From Actinomyces oris (GTDB taxonomy: Bacteria; Actinomycetota; Actinomycetes; Actinomycetales; Actinomycetaceae), in the NCBI RefSeq assembly GCF_001937445.1, contig NZ_MSKS01000028.1:1-64000 (forward strand): a DNA stretch of 64,000 nucleotides. Reading direction: 5' to 3'. The translations under genes were made by a program, and so were the position numbers. This document shows, piece after piece, positions 9,233 through 19,431 of this stretch; the stretch's first letter is position 1, and every line of letters begins with the position of its first letter. The notes under the pieces were generated by a model. That model was not told the origin of the DNA and searched no databases. It saw only the letters and a program-made list of their open reading frames with translations.

Positions 9233-11203
9233 ATGACCGATTCCGCTGAGATCGCACGCCTCAAGGCCGAGGCCGCCCAGGCCGCCGCCGAAGCCGCCGC
9301 AGCCAAGGCGGCCGCCGCCCAGGCGGCCCTTGACGCCGCCATCGCCGCTACTCCGGCCTCGCCCGTGGAGCAGAGTGACGAGCGGCCCCAGGAGACGGCT
9401 CAGGAGCAGGCCCCTGCGCAGGCTGAGGCCGCCGCTGCGACCGAGCAGACTTCGGGGAGCACGGGGGCCGAGGAGGCCGGCTACACCGCCCAGGTGCGTT
9501 CGGGCTACAGCTTCTCCTCCCCCACCCTGCCGGTGGGCACCTACCTCGACACGCTCTCGGGCGGTGAGCCCGCGGCTGTCAAGGGCCTGTCGGTGGGTAT
9601 CCCGCTGGGACTGCTCAACCGGCACGCGCTGGTGGCCGGGGCGACCGGTACCGGTAAGACCCGTACGCTCCAGCTCCTGGCCGAGGGACTGTCCGCCGCC
9701 GGCGTCCCGGTGTTCCTGGCCGACGTCAAGGGGGACCTGACCGGTCTGGCCGAGGCCGGCGCCTCCAATGACAAGATCGCCTCGCGCATCGCCTCCACCG
9801 GTCAGGACTGGAAGGGGCAGTCCTTCCCCATCGAGCTGTTCAACCTCGGCGGGTCGGACTCCGGCGCAGGCATCAGCGGCACCCCGATCCGCACGACGGT
9901 CACCGAGTTCGGGCCGATCCTGCTCTCGCGGGTCCTGGGCCTGAACGACACGCAGGCCTCCGCCCTCCAGCTGGTCTTCCACTGGGCGGACAGCCAGGGG
10001 CTGGCCCTGCTGGACCTGAAGGACCTGCGTGCCGTCGTCGACTACCTGACGAACACGGATGCCGGTAAGGAGGAGCTCAAGACCATCGGTGGGGTCTCTG
10101 CGGCCACGGCCGGGGTCATCCTGCGGGAGATCGCCGCCCTGGAGGCGGCCGGAGGTGAGGCCTTCTTCGGTGAGCCGGCGCTCGATGTACGTGACCTCAT
10201 GCGGGTCTCCCCCGATGGGCGCGGCGTCATCTCAGCCCTGGAGCTGGCGGACATCCAGTCTCAGGGCACGCTGTTCTCCACCTTCCTCATGTGGCTGCTC
10301 GCCGAGCTCTTCGAGACCCTGCCGGAGGTCGGCGACCCGGACAAGCCCACCATGGTGTTCTTCTTCGATGAGGCGCACCTGCTGTTCTCCGGCGCCTCGA
10401 AGGCCTTCCTGGAGGCCGTGGTGCGCACGGTGCGGCTCATCCGCTCCAAAGGCGTGGGCATCGTCTTCATCACCCAGTCGCCCACGGATGTTCCCGACGA
10501 GGTCCTGGCCCAGCTCGGCAGCCGGGTGCAGCACGCGCTGCGCGCCCACACCCCGGCCGACGCCGCCAACCTCAAGAAGGCGGTCTCCACCTTCCCGGTC
10601 AGCCCGGTGGACCTCAGCCGGGTGCTCACGTCGCTGGGCACCGGACAGGCCGTCGTCAGCGTGCTCGATGAGAAGGGGCGCCCGGCGCCGGTGGCCCCAG
10701 TGGTCATCAACGTGCCCGCCGCCGTCATGGGTCCGGCCCAGGGCGGCACCGTCAACCAGGTGCTGGCCTCCTCCCCGCTGAAACCCAAGTACGCCACGAG
10801 TGTGGACAACGAGTCCGCCTATGAGCTGCTGGCTCAGCGGGTCCAGGCCGACGCCGAGGCCGCTGAGGCCGCCCGCGCCGCCGAACAGGCCGCTAAGGAG
10901 GCCGAGCAGGCCGCCAAGGAGCAGGCCAAGGCCGACGCCGCCGCCCAGAAGGCCCTGGAGAAGGAGGCCGCCCGCCAGGCGGCTCAGCGTCAGAAGGAGG
11001 CCGAGCGCCTGGAGCGCGAGGCCGTCAAGGAGGCCCAGCGTCGCCAGCGCGAGGCCGTCAAGGAGGCCCAGCGTCGCCAGCGCGAGGCGGAGAAGGCCGC
11101 CGAGCGCCGCCAGCGGGAGGTCGAGAAGACCATCGGCTCGGTGGGCCGCCAGATCACCCGCGAGATCACGCGCTCCATCTTCGGCACCCTCAGGCGCCGC
11201 TGA
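9233..11203 (+). CDS. HerA-like/DUF853 ATPase with Ala/Glu/Arg coiled-coil tail
   Basis: 656 aa, FtsK/HerA-type P-loop ATPase of the DUF853 (YjgR) family. Walker A is GATGTGKTRTLQLL near residue 138; Walker B is FFFDEAHLLFSG near residue 376, followed by a sensor-like VFITQSPTDVPDEV. The first 90 residues are Ala/Glu-rich and helical. The last 110 or so residues are a highly charged coiled coil with an exact duplication of 11 residues. DUF853 ATPases are widespread but poorly characterised; a motor acting on DNA or protein is inferred. The ATG chosen starts the Ala-rich helix; the frame is open 261 nt further upstream. Confidence 0.88.
   Translation: MTDSAEIARLKAEAAQAAAEAAAAKAAAAQAALDAAIAATPASPVEQSDERPQETAQEQAPAQAEAAAATEQTSGSTGAEEAGYTAQVRSGYSFSSPTLPVGTYLDTLSGGEPAAVKGLSVGIPLGLLNRHALVAGATGTGKTRTLQLLAEGLSAAGVPVFLADVKGDLTGLAEAGASNDKIASRIASTGQDWKGQSFPIELFNLGGSDSGAGISGTPIRTTVTEFGPILLSRVLGLNDTQASALQLVFHWADSQGLALLDLKDLRAVVDYLTNTDAGKEELKTIGGVSAATAGVILREIAALEAAGGEAFFGEPALDVRDLMRVSPDGRGVISALELADIQSQGTLFSTFLMWLLAELFETLPEVGDPDKPTMVFFFDEAHLLFSGASKAFLEAVVRTVRLIRSKGVGIVFITQSPTDVPDEVLAQLGSRVQHALRAHTPADAANLKKAVSTFPVSPVDLSRVLTSLGTGQAVVSVLDEKGRPAPVAPVVINVPAAVMGPAQGGTVNQVLASSPLKPKYATSVDNESAYELLAQRVQADAEAAEAARAAEQAAKEAEQAAKEQAKADAAAQKALEKEAARQAAQRQKEAERLEREAVKEAQRRQREAVKEAQRRQREAEKAAERRQREVEKTIGSVGRQITREITRSIFGTLRRR
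11015..11080 (+). repeat. Exact 33-bp tandem duplication inside the ATPase coiled coil
   Basis: Two identical 33-nt units (11015-11047 and 11048-11080) encode the 11-residue heptad-like unit REAVKEAQRRQ twice, followed by a degenerate third copy. The exact DNA identity indicates recent slippage and likely length variation between strains. Confidence 0.85.
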
Positions 11204-11240
11204 GCCCTTATCGTCGAGTCACATGGGCGCCCTCTTGACC

Positions 11241-11279
11241 AACCCTCATGTGTCAACCTAAAGTTGACACATGAGGGTT
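11241..11279 (+). promoter_or_regulatory. Perfect 17-bp-arm palindrome over promoter and start codon of toxin 1
   Basis: Arms AACCCTCATGTGTCAAC (11241-11257) and GTTGACACATGAGGGTT (11263-11279) are perfect reverse complements around a 5-nt CTAAA spacer. The right arm includes the toxin ATG (11271). A -10-like TAAAGT (11259-11264) sits 6 nt before the ATG and TTGACC (11235-11240) is an acceptable -35. The arrangement fits an autoregulatory operator on a leaderless promoter. As RNA from an upstream promoter, it could instead fold and hide the start codon. Confidence 0.65.
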
Positions 11280-11507
11280 GGGCGATCGGCGCTGAAGCAC
11301 GGGATCTCCCGTACGGATGTGGAACATGCCTGGACCAACGCCTTAAGACTGGTCGAGTACGAGCACGAAGGAGAGGAGCGGCTCCTGGTCATCGGGCCAG
11401 CAGTTGACGCCACCTTGCTCGAGCTGGTTGCAGTTCCTGCCACAGAGCCAACCCGAATCATTCATGCCGACCGCCTGCGACCGAAGTTCTACGACTATCT
11501 GAGGTGA
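11271..11507 (+). CDS. BrnT-like toxin candidate, module 1
   Basis: 78 aa, small and basic at the C terminus. It has KHGIS near residue 10, a central [18 protein letters not shown] strand pair and a C-terminal [13 protein letters not shown], the order found in BrnT-type ribonuclease toxins (KHGVS...EERF..IG...IRIISARKA). It is also clearly similar to the product of the minus-strand gene 1 kb away. It precedes an HTH gene and overlaps it by 1-4 nt, toxin first as in brnTA. Toxicity is inferred; the similarity to BrnT is weak and was judged by eye. Confidence 0.55.
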   Translation: MRVGRSALKHGISRTDVEHAWTNALRLVEYEHEGEERLLVIGPAVDATLLELVAVPATEPTRIIHADRLRPKFYDYLR

Positions 11508-11764
11508 TGACGTTGTCCTCCACGCTGACGCACACTCACGACACAACAGGCCTTGAGACTCTCGATCCAAACAGCACGCCCGCCCGGGACGCCGCGCACT
11601 TTCGGGCGATCATTGCCGCGAGTCGACGGGTGCATGACGCCGAGGCCGAGTTGCATGCCGCAGTCGCCCGAGCTCGACAGGCCGGTGACTCCTGGACTGT
11701 GATCGGCGCTGCTCTCGGCGTGACCCGGCAGGCTGCGCAGAAGCGATTCGGGCACTCTTCCTGA
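11507..11764 (+). CDS. HTH antitoxin-like protein, module 1
   Basis: 85 aa. The C-terminal half is a helix-turn-helix of the form WTVIGAALGVTRQAAQKRF, seen in small actinobacterial DNA-binding proteins and paralogous to the minus-strand protein of module 2 (WRELGEAMGTSGEAARQRY). The N-terminal 35 residues are polar and probably flexible, the usual toxin-neutralising part of an antitoxin. The ATG shares its A with the toxin stop (TGATG); a GTG 3 nt earlier is equally possible. It would be expected to bind the 11241-11279 palindrome, which is inference. Confidence 0.55.
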   Translation: MTLSSTLTHTHDTTGLETLDPNSTPARDAAHFRAIIAASRRVHDAEAELHAAVARARQAGDSWTVIGAALGVTRQAAQKRFGHSS

Positions 11765-11788
11765 CCGTCACCGAATCATCTTCGGACA

Positions 11789-11921
11789 GCAGAGTAAGGG
11801 GCTGCACCAACCGTCTCGGTTGGTGCAGCCCCTCGTGCTGTTCCTGGGCTACCGCGGCGCGGCCGTGAGCGGCGCCGTCGAGCAGCCCGCCCCGCGGTCA
11901 CTCGGGAACGATGCTCACCAG
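11789..11921. repeat. Duplicate of leuS 3' end plus terminator hairpin, copy 1
   Basis: This 133-nt segment is nearly identical to 12557-12687, with few substitutions and a 2-nt indel near its right end. On the minus strand it contains the last seven leuS codons (LVSIVPE) plus the stop, and the 15-bp terminator stem. It is therefore a partial copy of the end of leuS with no gene attached. With copy 2 it brackets the second toxin/antitoxin-like module as a direct repeat, unit length 768 nt. Confidence 0.9.
11798..11832. terminator. Terminator-like hairpin, duplicated copy
   Basis: A perfect 15-bp stem GGGGCTGCACCAACC/GGTTGGTGCAGCCCC with a GTCTC loop. It lies 33 nt after the module 1 antitoxin stop and past the 3' end of the module 2 antitoxin gene, so it can stop transcription from both sides. 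There is no long T-run. Confidence 0.65.
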
Positions 11922-11963
11922 GTGAATGCCCAGACTTCCAGCAGGTACGTCCAGCCTTCTGCA

Positions 11964-12239
11964 CTATTGCGCTACGGCTCTATACCGCTGACGAGCGGCT
12001 TCCCCACTGGTTCCCATCGCCTCACCGAGCTCGCGCCAGGACAGTTGCTGCTTGCGCGCCGCGTGCACTGCTTCAGCAAGCTCACGCTCGGCCGTGTCGC
12101 GGCGCCACGCCGCAAGCTTGACGGCCATGATCGGTGGCAGCGGGGCATCCTGATCACCGGGCCTGGGGTCATAGTTCTCGAAGGCGTCGGCGAACTCGTC
12201 GGCGCGAGCTGTGATGTCTGCAATAGTGCGTCGAGTCAT
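11964..12239 (-). CDS. HTH antitoxin-like protein, module 2
   Basis: 91 aa. The C-terminal helix-turn-helix WRELGEAMGTSGEAARQRY aligns with the module 1 antitoxin, and the preceding AERELAEAVHAARKQQLS matches its DAEAELHAAVARARQAGDS. The N terminus is acidic with a Pro-rich stretch. It follows the module 2 toxin by 6 nt, so the two are co-transcribed toward the leuS-end repeat. Antitoxin function is inferred from size, HTH, order and the paralogous pair. An overlapping 83-codon frame here is a shadow. Confidence 0.55.
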   Translation of the reverse strand: MTRRTIADITARADEFADAFENYDPRPGDQDAPLPPIMAVKLAAWRRDTAERELAEAVHAARKQQLSWRELGEAMGTSGEAARQRYRAVAQ

Positions 12240-12245
12240 CGTGAT

Positions 12246-12479
12246 TCACCTCAGATACTTGGACCGAGCTGGGCGCATAGCATGTGCAACAGCAATGACG
12301 CCGTGCCATTCGATGACACCCACCTCAACGAGGATGCCAGTCTTGTCAGCGCCTATGAACATCGTCATCGAATCATCTTGTACGAAGTGCCGAACAGGGA
12401 AGCGCAGTGCATGGAGTATGTCCTCATCCGACACACCATGCCGATGTGCGCTGTCGAGGATAAGCGGGTCCCGCTCCAC
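12246..12479 (-). CDS. BrnT-like toxin candidate, module 2
   Basis: 77 aa, GTG start. It has RHGVSDEDILHAL, a central MTMFIGADKTGILVEVGVI and C-terminal VAHAMRPARSKYL, aligning along its length with the module 1 toxin ([43 protein letters not shown]). Similar short proteins occur before HTH partners in many actinobacteria. I know the family best by its layout and cannot assign a verified activity; a BrnT-fold RNase is the leading guess. No Shine-Dalgarno is present, and a -10-like hexamer 6 nt upstream implies a leaderless message. Confidence 0.55.
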   Translation of the reverse strand: MERDPLILDSAHRHGVSDEDILHALRFPVRHFVQDDSMTMFIGADKTGILVEVGVIEWHGVIAVAHAMRPARSKYLR

Positions 12480-12496
12480 AGCACAAGATTACTTGT
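12480..12496 (-). promoter_or_regulatory. Putative leaderless promoter/operator of toxin 2
   Basis: Reading on the minus strand, TAATCT (12491-12486) lies 6 nt before the GTG, the same geometry as toxin 1. It sits inside the small palindrome ACAAG-ATTA-CTTGT (12483-12496), which could be an operator. The -35 is weak. Confidence 0.45.
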
Positions 12497-12556
12497 TGCT
12501 GACTTTCCGGCCAAGGTGGCGTCTCTATGCACTCCTCACCCCTGTCCTCCTCAGGC

Positions 12557-12663
12557 GCAGAGTAAGGGGCTGCACCAACCGTCTCGGTTGGTGCAGCCCC
12601 TCGTGCTGTTCCTGGGCTACCGCGGCGCGGCCGTGAGCGGCGCCGTCGGGGAGCCTGCCCCGG

Positions 12664-12687
<24 letters not shown>
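12557..12687. repeat. leuS 3' end plus terminator hairpin, copy 2 (native)
   Basis: This is the copy physically joined to the intact leuS gene; its counterpart is 11789-11921. Identity runs from GCAGAGTAAGG through the last leuS codons (to ...CTCACCAG on the plus strand) and breaks off abruptly beyond them on both sides. Confidence 0.9.
12566..12600. terminator. leuS: leuS terminator hairpin
   Basis: A perfect 15-bp stem (12566-12580 with 12586-12600) and 5-nt loop lies 63 nt beyond the leuS stop. Reading leftwards it is followed by TTACTCTGC, only weakly T-rich. Confidence 0.65.
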
Positions 12688-15645
<2,958 letters not shown>

Positions 15646-15917
15646 CGCGGCAGCGCTCTTTTCCTACTCGTGCTTCCTGGTGCTGGGGCACAGCCTATCG
15701 CCCGGCGGCTGTGGGGCCCGGCGGCGTCCGCCCCACGGGCGGGCGAGACCGGTCACGTCGGCCGGGCCCAGCCAGGTTCGAGCAGTCTCGGCGGGCCGTC
15801 AGGCCGGCTCCGAGAGGAGAAGGCGCCGGTGATAAAGGCGTCAGATATGCGGCTAATCGTTGCCGTTCCAGTGATTCTGGAGCCTGCTTCAGCGTGCGGG
15901 GCGCGGGCACCACTTGC

Positions 15918-15929
15918 TATACTGTACAT
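15918..15929 (+). promoter_or_regulatory. Extended -10, leaderless promoter of the HNH gene
   Basis: TGC-TATACT, an extended -10 of near-consensus sequence, ends at 15923, 6 nt before the ATG. No Shine-Dalgarno is present. The 284-nt gap between leuS and this gene shows no other obvious feature. Confidence 0.55.
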
Positions 15930-18425
15930 ATGTTCGAAGGCGGTGTGCTTCCTCGTGTCCCGGCCGGTGGTGCGGCCGGGACGCTGAGCGCGCCTGCCCA
16001 GGACGCGTCGGCGGGGGCTGCGACCTGCCCTGAGGACGTGGCGGGCCTGCTGGGGTCCTTGGCCGCCGGCGGAGCACTGGCCGGCGTGGTGGAGGGACTG
16101 CTGGCCCACCTGCTGGTGACTGCCCAGGACGCCGACGACGAGGGCGCCACCGCTGACGAGAATGCAGTGCCAACCCTCTTCACCAACGAGTCGGGTACTG
16201 ACGTGGCGCTGGTGGCCGCCTCCGAACAGCGCCGGACGGTGGGCGCGGAGGAGGCCAGCACCTCGGGACTGATCGGCCTGGGGGCTGCGGGTTTGGGGGA
16301 GCTGGCTGCGGCCTGCCGCCGCCTGGCGGCCTGGGCCACCTGGGGCGAGGCCCTGGCGGCGGCCTGCCTGACCGGGTGCCCTGAGCTGTCGAGTCACCCG
16401 GGCCAGTGGGGCCCGCATGGTGAGGTCTCTCCGGTGATGGGTTATGAGGAGCGGCGGTTCAATGCCACCTGCCTGCTCTCCACCCGCCTGGGCGTCTCTC
16501 GGACTCGGGCCGGTCAGATGGTGGATCACGGCCAGGCCCTCATGAGCATGGGCTTCGCCCCGGTCGAGGCCATGGAACGCTGCGGGGTCCTGGACTCGGC
16601 GAAGGCGTTCCTGGTGACCCGCCGCCTGGAAGACGTCCCCACTCTGGTGGCGCTGGCGGTCCAGGACAAGGTTCTACCTCAGGCGCCCAGGCGGAGCGTG
16701 TCGCAGGTGGGGAGGGATCTGGATCGGGCTCTGATGGAGATCGACCCTGACGGTCACGCTGAGCGGAGCCAGAACAATACCGAGCGGCGGTGCGTGTCAC
16801 GCCCCCGGCCCGCCGGTGAAGGCGTCTCCCAGGTCCGCCTGCTGCTGCCGACCATGGACGCCCTGCTGCTGGACGCCACCCTGGACGCGATCGCCGCTTC
16901 GGCGCGGGCCTGCGGCGAGAAGCGCACCCTGGGCCAGCTGCGAGCCGATGCCATCACCGCGATGACCCTCTCAACACTGCGCACCAGCCAGCAGGCCGCC
17001 TACCACAGACCCACGCAAACCCCCGACGACGACACCCCCGCAAGCACAAACCACGACAACAACAGCGGCACCGATGACGGCAGTCTCAGCGACACCCTCG
17101 GTGGCACCGGTGGCCGCGTCATCAGCGGAGGCCTCGCCACCAGTAGTCTTAGCGACGGCACCGGCGGCGGTGACGTCACTGGCGGCTTTGGTGGCGGTCT
17201 CGGTGGCGTGAGTGAGCTGGCCGCCTCCTTGGCTTCTCCCCGGCTCCCTGCCTCTCCGGGGCGCCTGCTGCCTGACGGGGTGCCACTGGAAGGCCTCCTG
17301 GGGACCTTGAGCTCCCTGGTGGGATCCACCAGCCCGTGGTGGACCCCACCAGGCACCGGACACCACCTCCCCCTCCCAGCAGGCATCCACATCAACGTCC
17401 AAGTCACCGTCCCCATCACCAGCCTGGTTGGTCTGGCACCACCAGAAGACCCCACCGGCAGCGGTGACCCCGGAGGCGGCGAGTGCTTCGAGGGACCCCG
17501 CCACCTGAAGCCCAGCGGAGCCTCTCCAGGCCAGAACCCCACCGTAACGACCGATCCTCTCAACGGTGCAGCGTCCCGGGACGGCAGAAGAAGTCTGCCC
17601 ACCACTGGTGGGAGGAGTCTGCCCGAACCCGCCCCGGCCGCTCCCGTCTCCCAGCCGGCCGCCTCGTTCTCCGCTGATCCCGCCTCTCAGCCCACCGCCC
17701 AGCTCGTCTCCCCGTTGTCCTCCACACCAGTCGAGGTCGCGGAGGTGCGCATCGGGGCGCGCAGCGCGGCGGTACCGGCCCTGACCACCTGGGCCCTGGC
17801 CGCCGGCGGGACCTGGAAGCGCCTGATCACCGACCCGGTCAGCGGAGTCGTGATCGACGTGGGCCGCACCCGCTACCGTCCCCCGGCCGGCCTGGCCGAC
17901 CTGGTGCGCGCCCGCGACCGGGCCTGCGTCTTCCCCACCTGCCAGACCCCCGCCGAACGGTGCGACATCGACCACCTCACCGCCTGGAGCCAGGGCGGGA
18001 CCACCAGCCTGGACAACCTCGTGGTCCTGTGCGAGGCCCACCACCGCCTCAAGCACACCCCCGGCTGGGCCCTCACCAGAGACCAGGCCAGCGGGACCCT
18101 GTCCTGGCACACCCCCGACAAGACCGTCTACCAGCGCCACCCAGACGGCACCATCACCCGCCACCCCAAGAGGGTCGGACCCCACCAGCACCTTGTTCCC
18201 GGCACCGTCATACCGGCCGACCTGAGCCAGCAGATCAGCCCCGACATCCTCAACCGCCTCAACACCACCCTCGACCGCACCCAGCCCAGCAGCGGCAGGG
18301 CCCGCCTCGAGACCCGCGGCCCCCAACCCGGCCACAAACCCGGAGCCTACGAGACCACCCCCTACCCCAAAGCCGCCCACACCCTCCAACTCGCACCCCT
18401 CATCGACCAAGCCCCACCCTTCTGA
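15930..18425 (+). CDS. DUF222 / HNH endonuclease domain protein
   Basis: 831 aa. An Ala/Gly-rich helical DUF222 (13E12-repeat type) region covers about residues 90-350, and an HNH nuclease fold lies near the C terminus: CVFPTCQTPAERCDIDH, then TSLDNLVVLCEAHHRLKH, with paired Cys and the His/Asn/His metal site intact. Between them, about residues 350-600 are a Gly/Ser/Thr/Pro-rich, probably disordered segment, much longer than in many relatives. These proteins are multicopy in actinobacteria and often linked to mobile DNA, but their role is unknown. The ATG is chosen from the extended -10 promoter; the frame stays open upstream. Confidence 0.85.
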   Translation: MFEGGVLPRVPAGGAAGTLSAPAQDASAGAATCPEDVAGLLGSLAAGGALAGVVEGLLAHLLVTAQDADDEGATADENAVPTLFTNESGTDVALVAASEQRRTVGAEEASTSGLIGLGAAGLGELAAACRRLAAWATWGEALAAACLTGCPELSSHPGQWGPHGEVSPVMGYEERRFNATCLLSTRLGVSRTRAGQMVDHGQALMSMGFAPVEAMERCGVLDSAKAFLVTRRLEDVPTLVALAVQDKVLPQAPRRSVSQVGRDLDRALMEIDPDGHAERSQNNTERRCVSRPRPAGEGVSQVRLLLPTMDALLLDATLDAIAASARACGEKRTLGQLRADAITAMTLSTLRTSQQAAYHRPTQTPDDDTPASTNHDNNSGTDDGSLSDTLGGTGGRVISGGLATSSLSDGTGGGDVTGGFGGGLGGVSELAASLASPRLPASPGRLLPDGVPLEGLLGTLSSLVGSTSPWWTPPGTGHHLPLPAGIHINVQVTVPITSLVGLAPPEDPTGSGDPGGGECFEGPRHLKPSGASPGQNPTVTTDPLNGAASRDGRRSLPTTGGRSLPEPAPAAPVSQPAASFSADPASQPTAQLVSPLSSTPVEVAEVRIGARSAAVPALTTWALAAGGTWKRLITDPVSGVVIDVGRTRYRPPAGLADLVRARDRACVFPTCQTPAERCDIDHLTAWSQGGTTSLDNLVVLCEAHHRLKHTPGWALTRDQASGTLSWHTPDKTVYQRHPDGTITRHPKRVGPHQHLVPGTVIPADLSQQISPDILNRLNTTLDRTQPSSGRARLETRGPQPGHKPGAYETTPYPKAAHTLQLAPLIDQAPPF

Positions 18426-18452
18426 CGAGGACGAAGCGGGCAGCCTCGGGCG

Positions 18453-18899
18453 CTACGCGAGCGCCGCGCTGTCCATCTGCGCGGGCACGAACCCGCCCCA
18501 GCCGTCCTCGATGAGGCCGGTCCGCAGGCGCTCCATGGCGGCGTCGAGCTCGGGGGCCTCGGGGTGGCGGGCCGAGGAGAAGGACAGGTCCTCCTCGCAG
18601 CGGATCGGCAGCACATGAAGGTGCAGGTGGTCGACGCCGTATCCGGCCACGACGAGCCCAGCCCGGGGCGCCTCGAAGACTCGCACCTGCGTGGCACCGA
18701 TGCGCTTGGCGACTACGGCCAGGTGCGCCACCACGTCGTCGGGCGCATCCACGTAGGAGTCGACCTCGGCTCGGGGGACCACGAGGACGTGCCCGTCAGT
18801 GTGCGGCTCAATGGTGGCGAAGGCGACGCAGACCTCGTCCGCCCACACGAAACGGCCGGGAATCTCACCGGCGATGATCTTGGTGAAAATCGTGCTCAT
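18453..18899 (-). CDS. HIT family nucleotide hydrolase/transferase
   Basis: 148 aa. It begins STIFTKIIAGEIPGRFVWAD, the N terminus of Hint/HIT proteins, and carries the active-site triad motif HLHLHVLP around residue 101. The central histidine forms the nucleotidyl intermediate when purine nucleoside phosphoramidates or dinucleotides are cleaved. The substrate cannot be read from the sequence. The frame is open another 280 nt upstream, but homology starts here and ACAAT lies 6 nt before the ATG, suggesting a leaderless message. Confidence 0.9.
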   Translation of the reverse strand: MSTIFTKIIAGEIPGRFVWADEVCVAFATIEPHTDGHVLVVPRAEVDSYVDAPDDVVAHLAVVAKRIGATQVRVFEAPRAGLVVAGYGVDHLHLHVLPIRCEEDLSFSSARHPEAPELDAAMERLRTGLIEDGWGGFVPAQMDSAALA

Positions 18900-18911
18900 G
18901 GCCCCATTGTC
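18900..18911 (-). promoter_or_regulatory. Putative leaderless promoter of the HIT gene
   Basis: On the minus strand GACAAT is followed by 6 nt and the ATG. The hexamer matches the -10 consensus at 4 of 6 positions, and there is no Shine-Dalgarno. Confidence 0.3.
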
Positions 18912-19431
18912 CCCCAGCCGCGCCCGGATCCATCCAGGTTTGTCAGCAGACGAGCAGTCGCTCACGGGCACGAGTCGGCACGACGTCGAGCCACAGGCGA
19001 GTGCACAGATACCGCGCCAACTAATCCGGAACGAACTGGGCCTGAGCGGGATCGAGCCGTTCAACGTGCTCGATGGCCGTGAAGAAGATGGCCTCCTGGT
19101 CGCGAACCAGGGCCGAGCCCCCCGTCTCACCTCAAGGTGCAGGCCGGGAGTCGCCGGGCCACCATCCATACTGTCCACTCCTCATCATGGATGAGAACGT
19201 GCTCTCTGATGGCGTAGGCGGAAGTGTCTGCCTCGCTTTGGAAGAAACGGTGTCGCCAGGAACTGCCTATTGCTGCCCCATGAGTCACTCTCTCGCTCGA
19301 GCCACGATGAACGCACAGGAGCCTATCAAGTCGACAAGTACGCAACACCCTGACTTTGAGTAGTTTCGATAGCAATAGTCCGACAATTCAAGTTCACACC
19401 ACCAACTACACCTCACAACACACTAGATGTC
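18912..19431. other. Gene-poor stretch with possible coding debris
   Basis: No intact gene is recognised in these 520 nt. The minus strand keeps protein-like composition in shifting frames from about 19250 to 19021 (see the separate entry). From about 19190 rightwards the DNA becomes noticeably AT-richer and leads into the Abi gene, so the composition boundary lies here. Nothing resembling an att site, tRNA or transposase was found. Confidence 0.5.
19021..19250 (-). pseudogene. Possible remnant of an unidentified small gene
   Basis: One minus-strand frame reads ...YAIREHVLIHDEEWTVWMVARR and stops at 19127. A second frame, starting after a stop at 19134-19132, continues GSALVRDQEAIFFTAIEHVE to a TAG at 19021. 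A single indel near 19131 would join them into one C terminus of about 70 residues. The family is not recognised and no start is evident. It could also be chance coding potential in GC-rich DNA. Confidence 0.25.

Noticed and set aside
10990-11256. Short repeats considered as a CRISPR array
   Set aside because: Adjacent coding duplications of 33 nt without spacers, inside the ATPase frame. No CRISPR array or cas gene was found anywhere in the window.
12211-12636. 141-codon plus-strand frame across the toxin 2 gene
   Set aside because: Antisense to the better supported minus-strand toxin and running into the terminator repeat.
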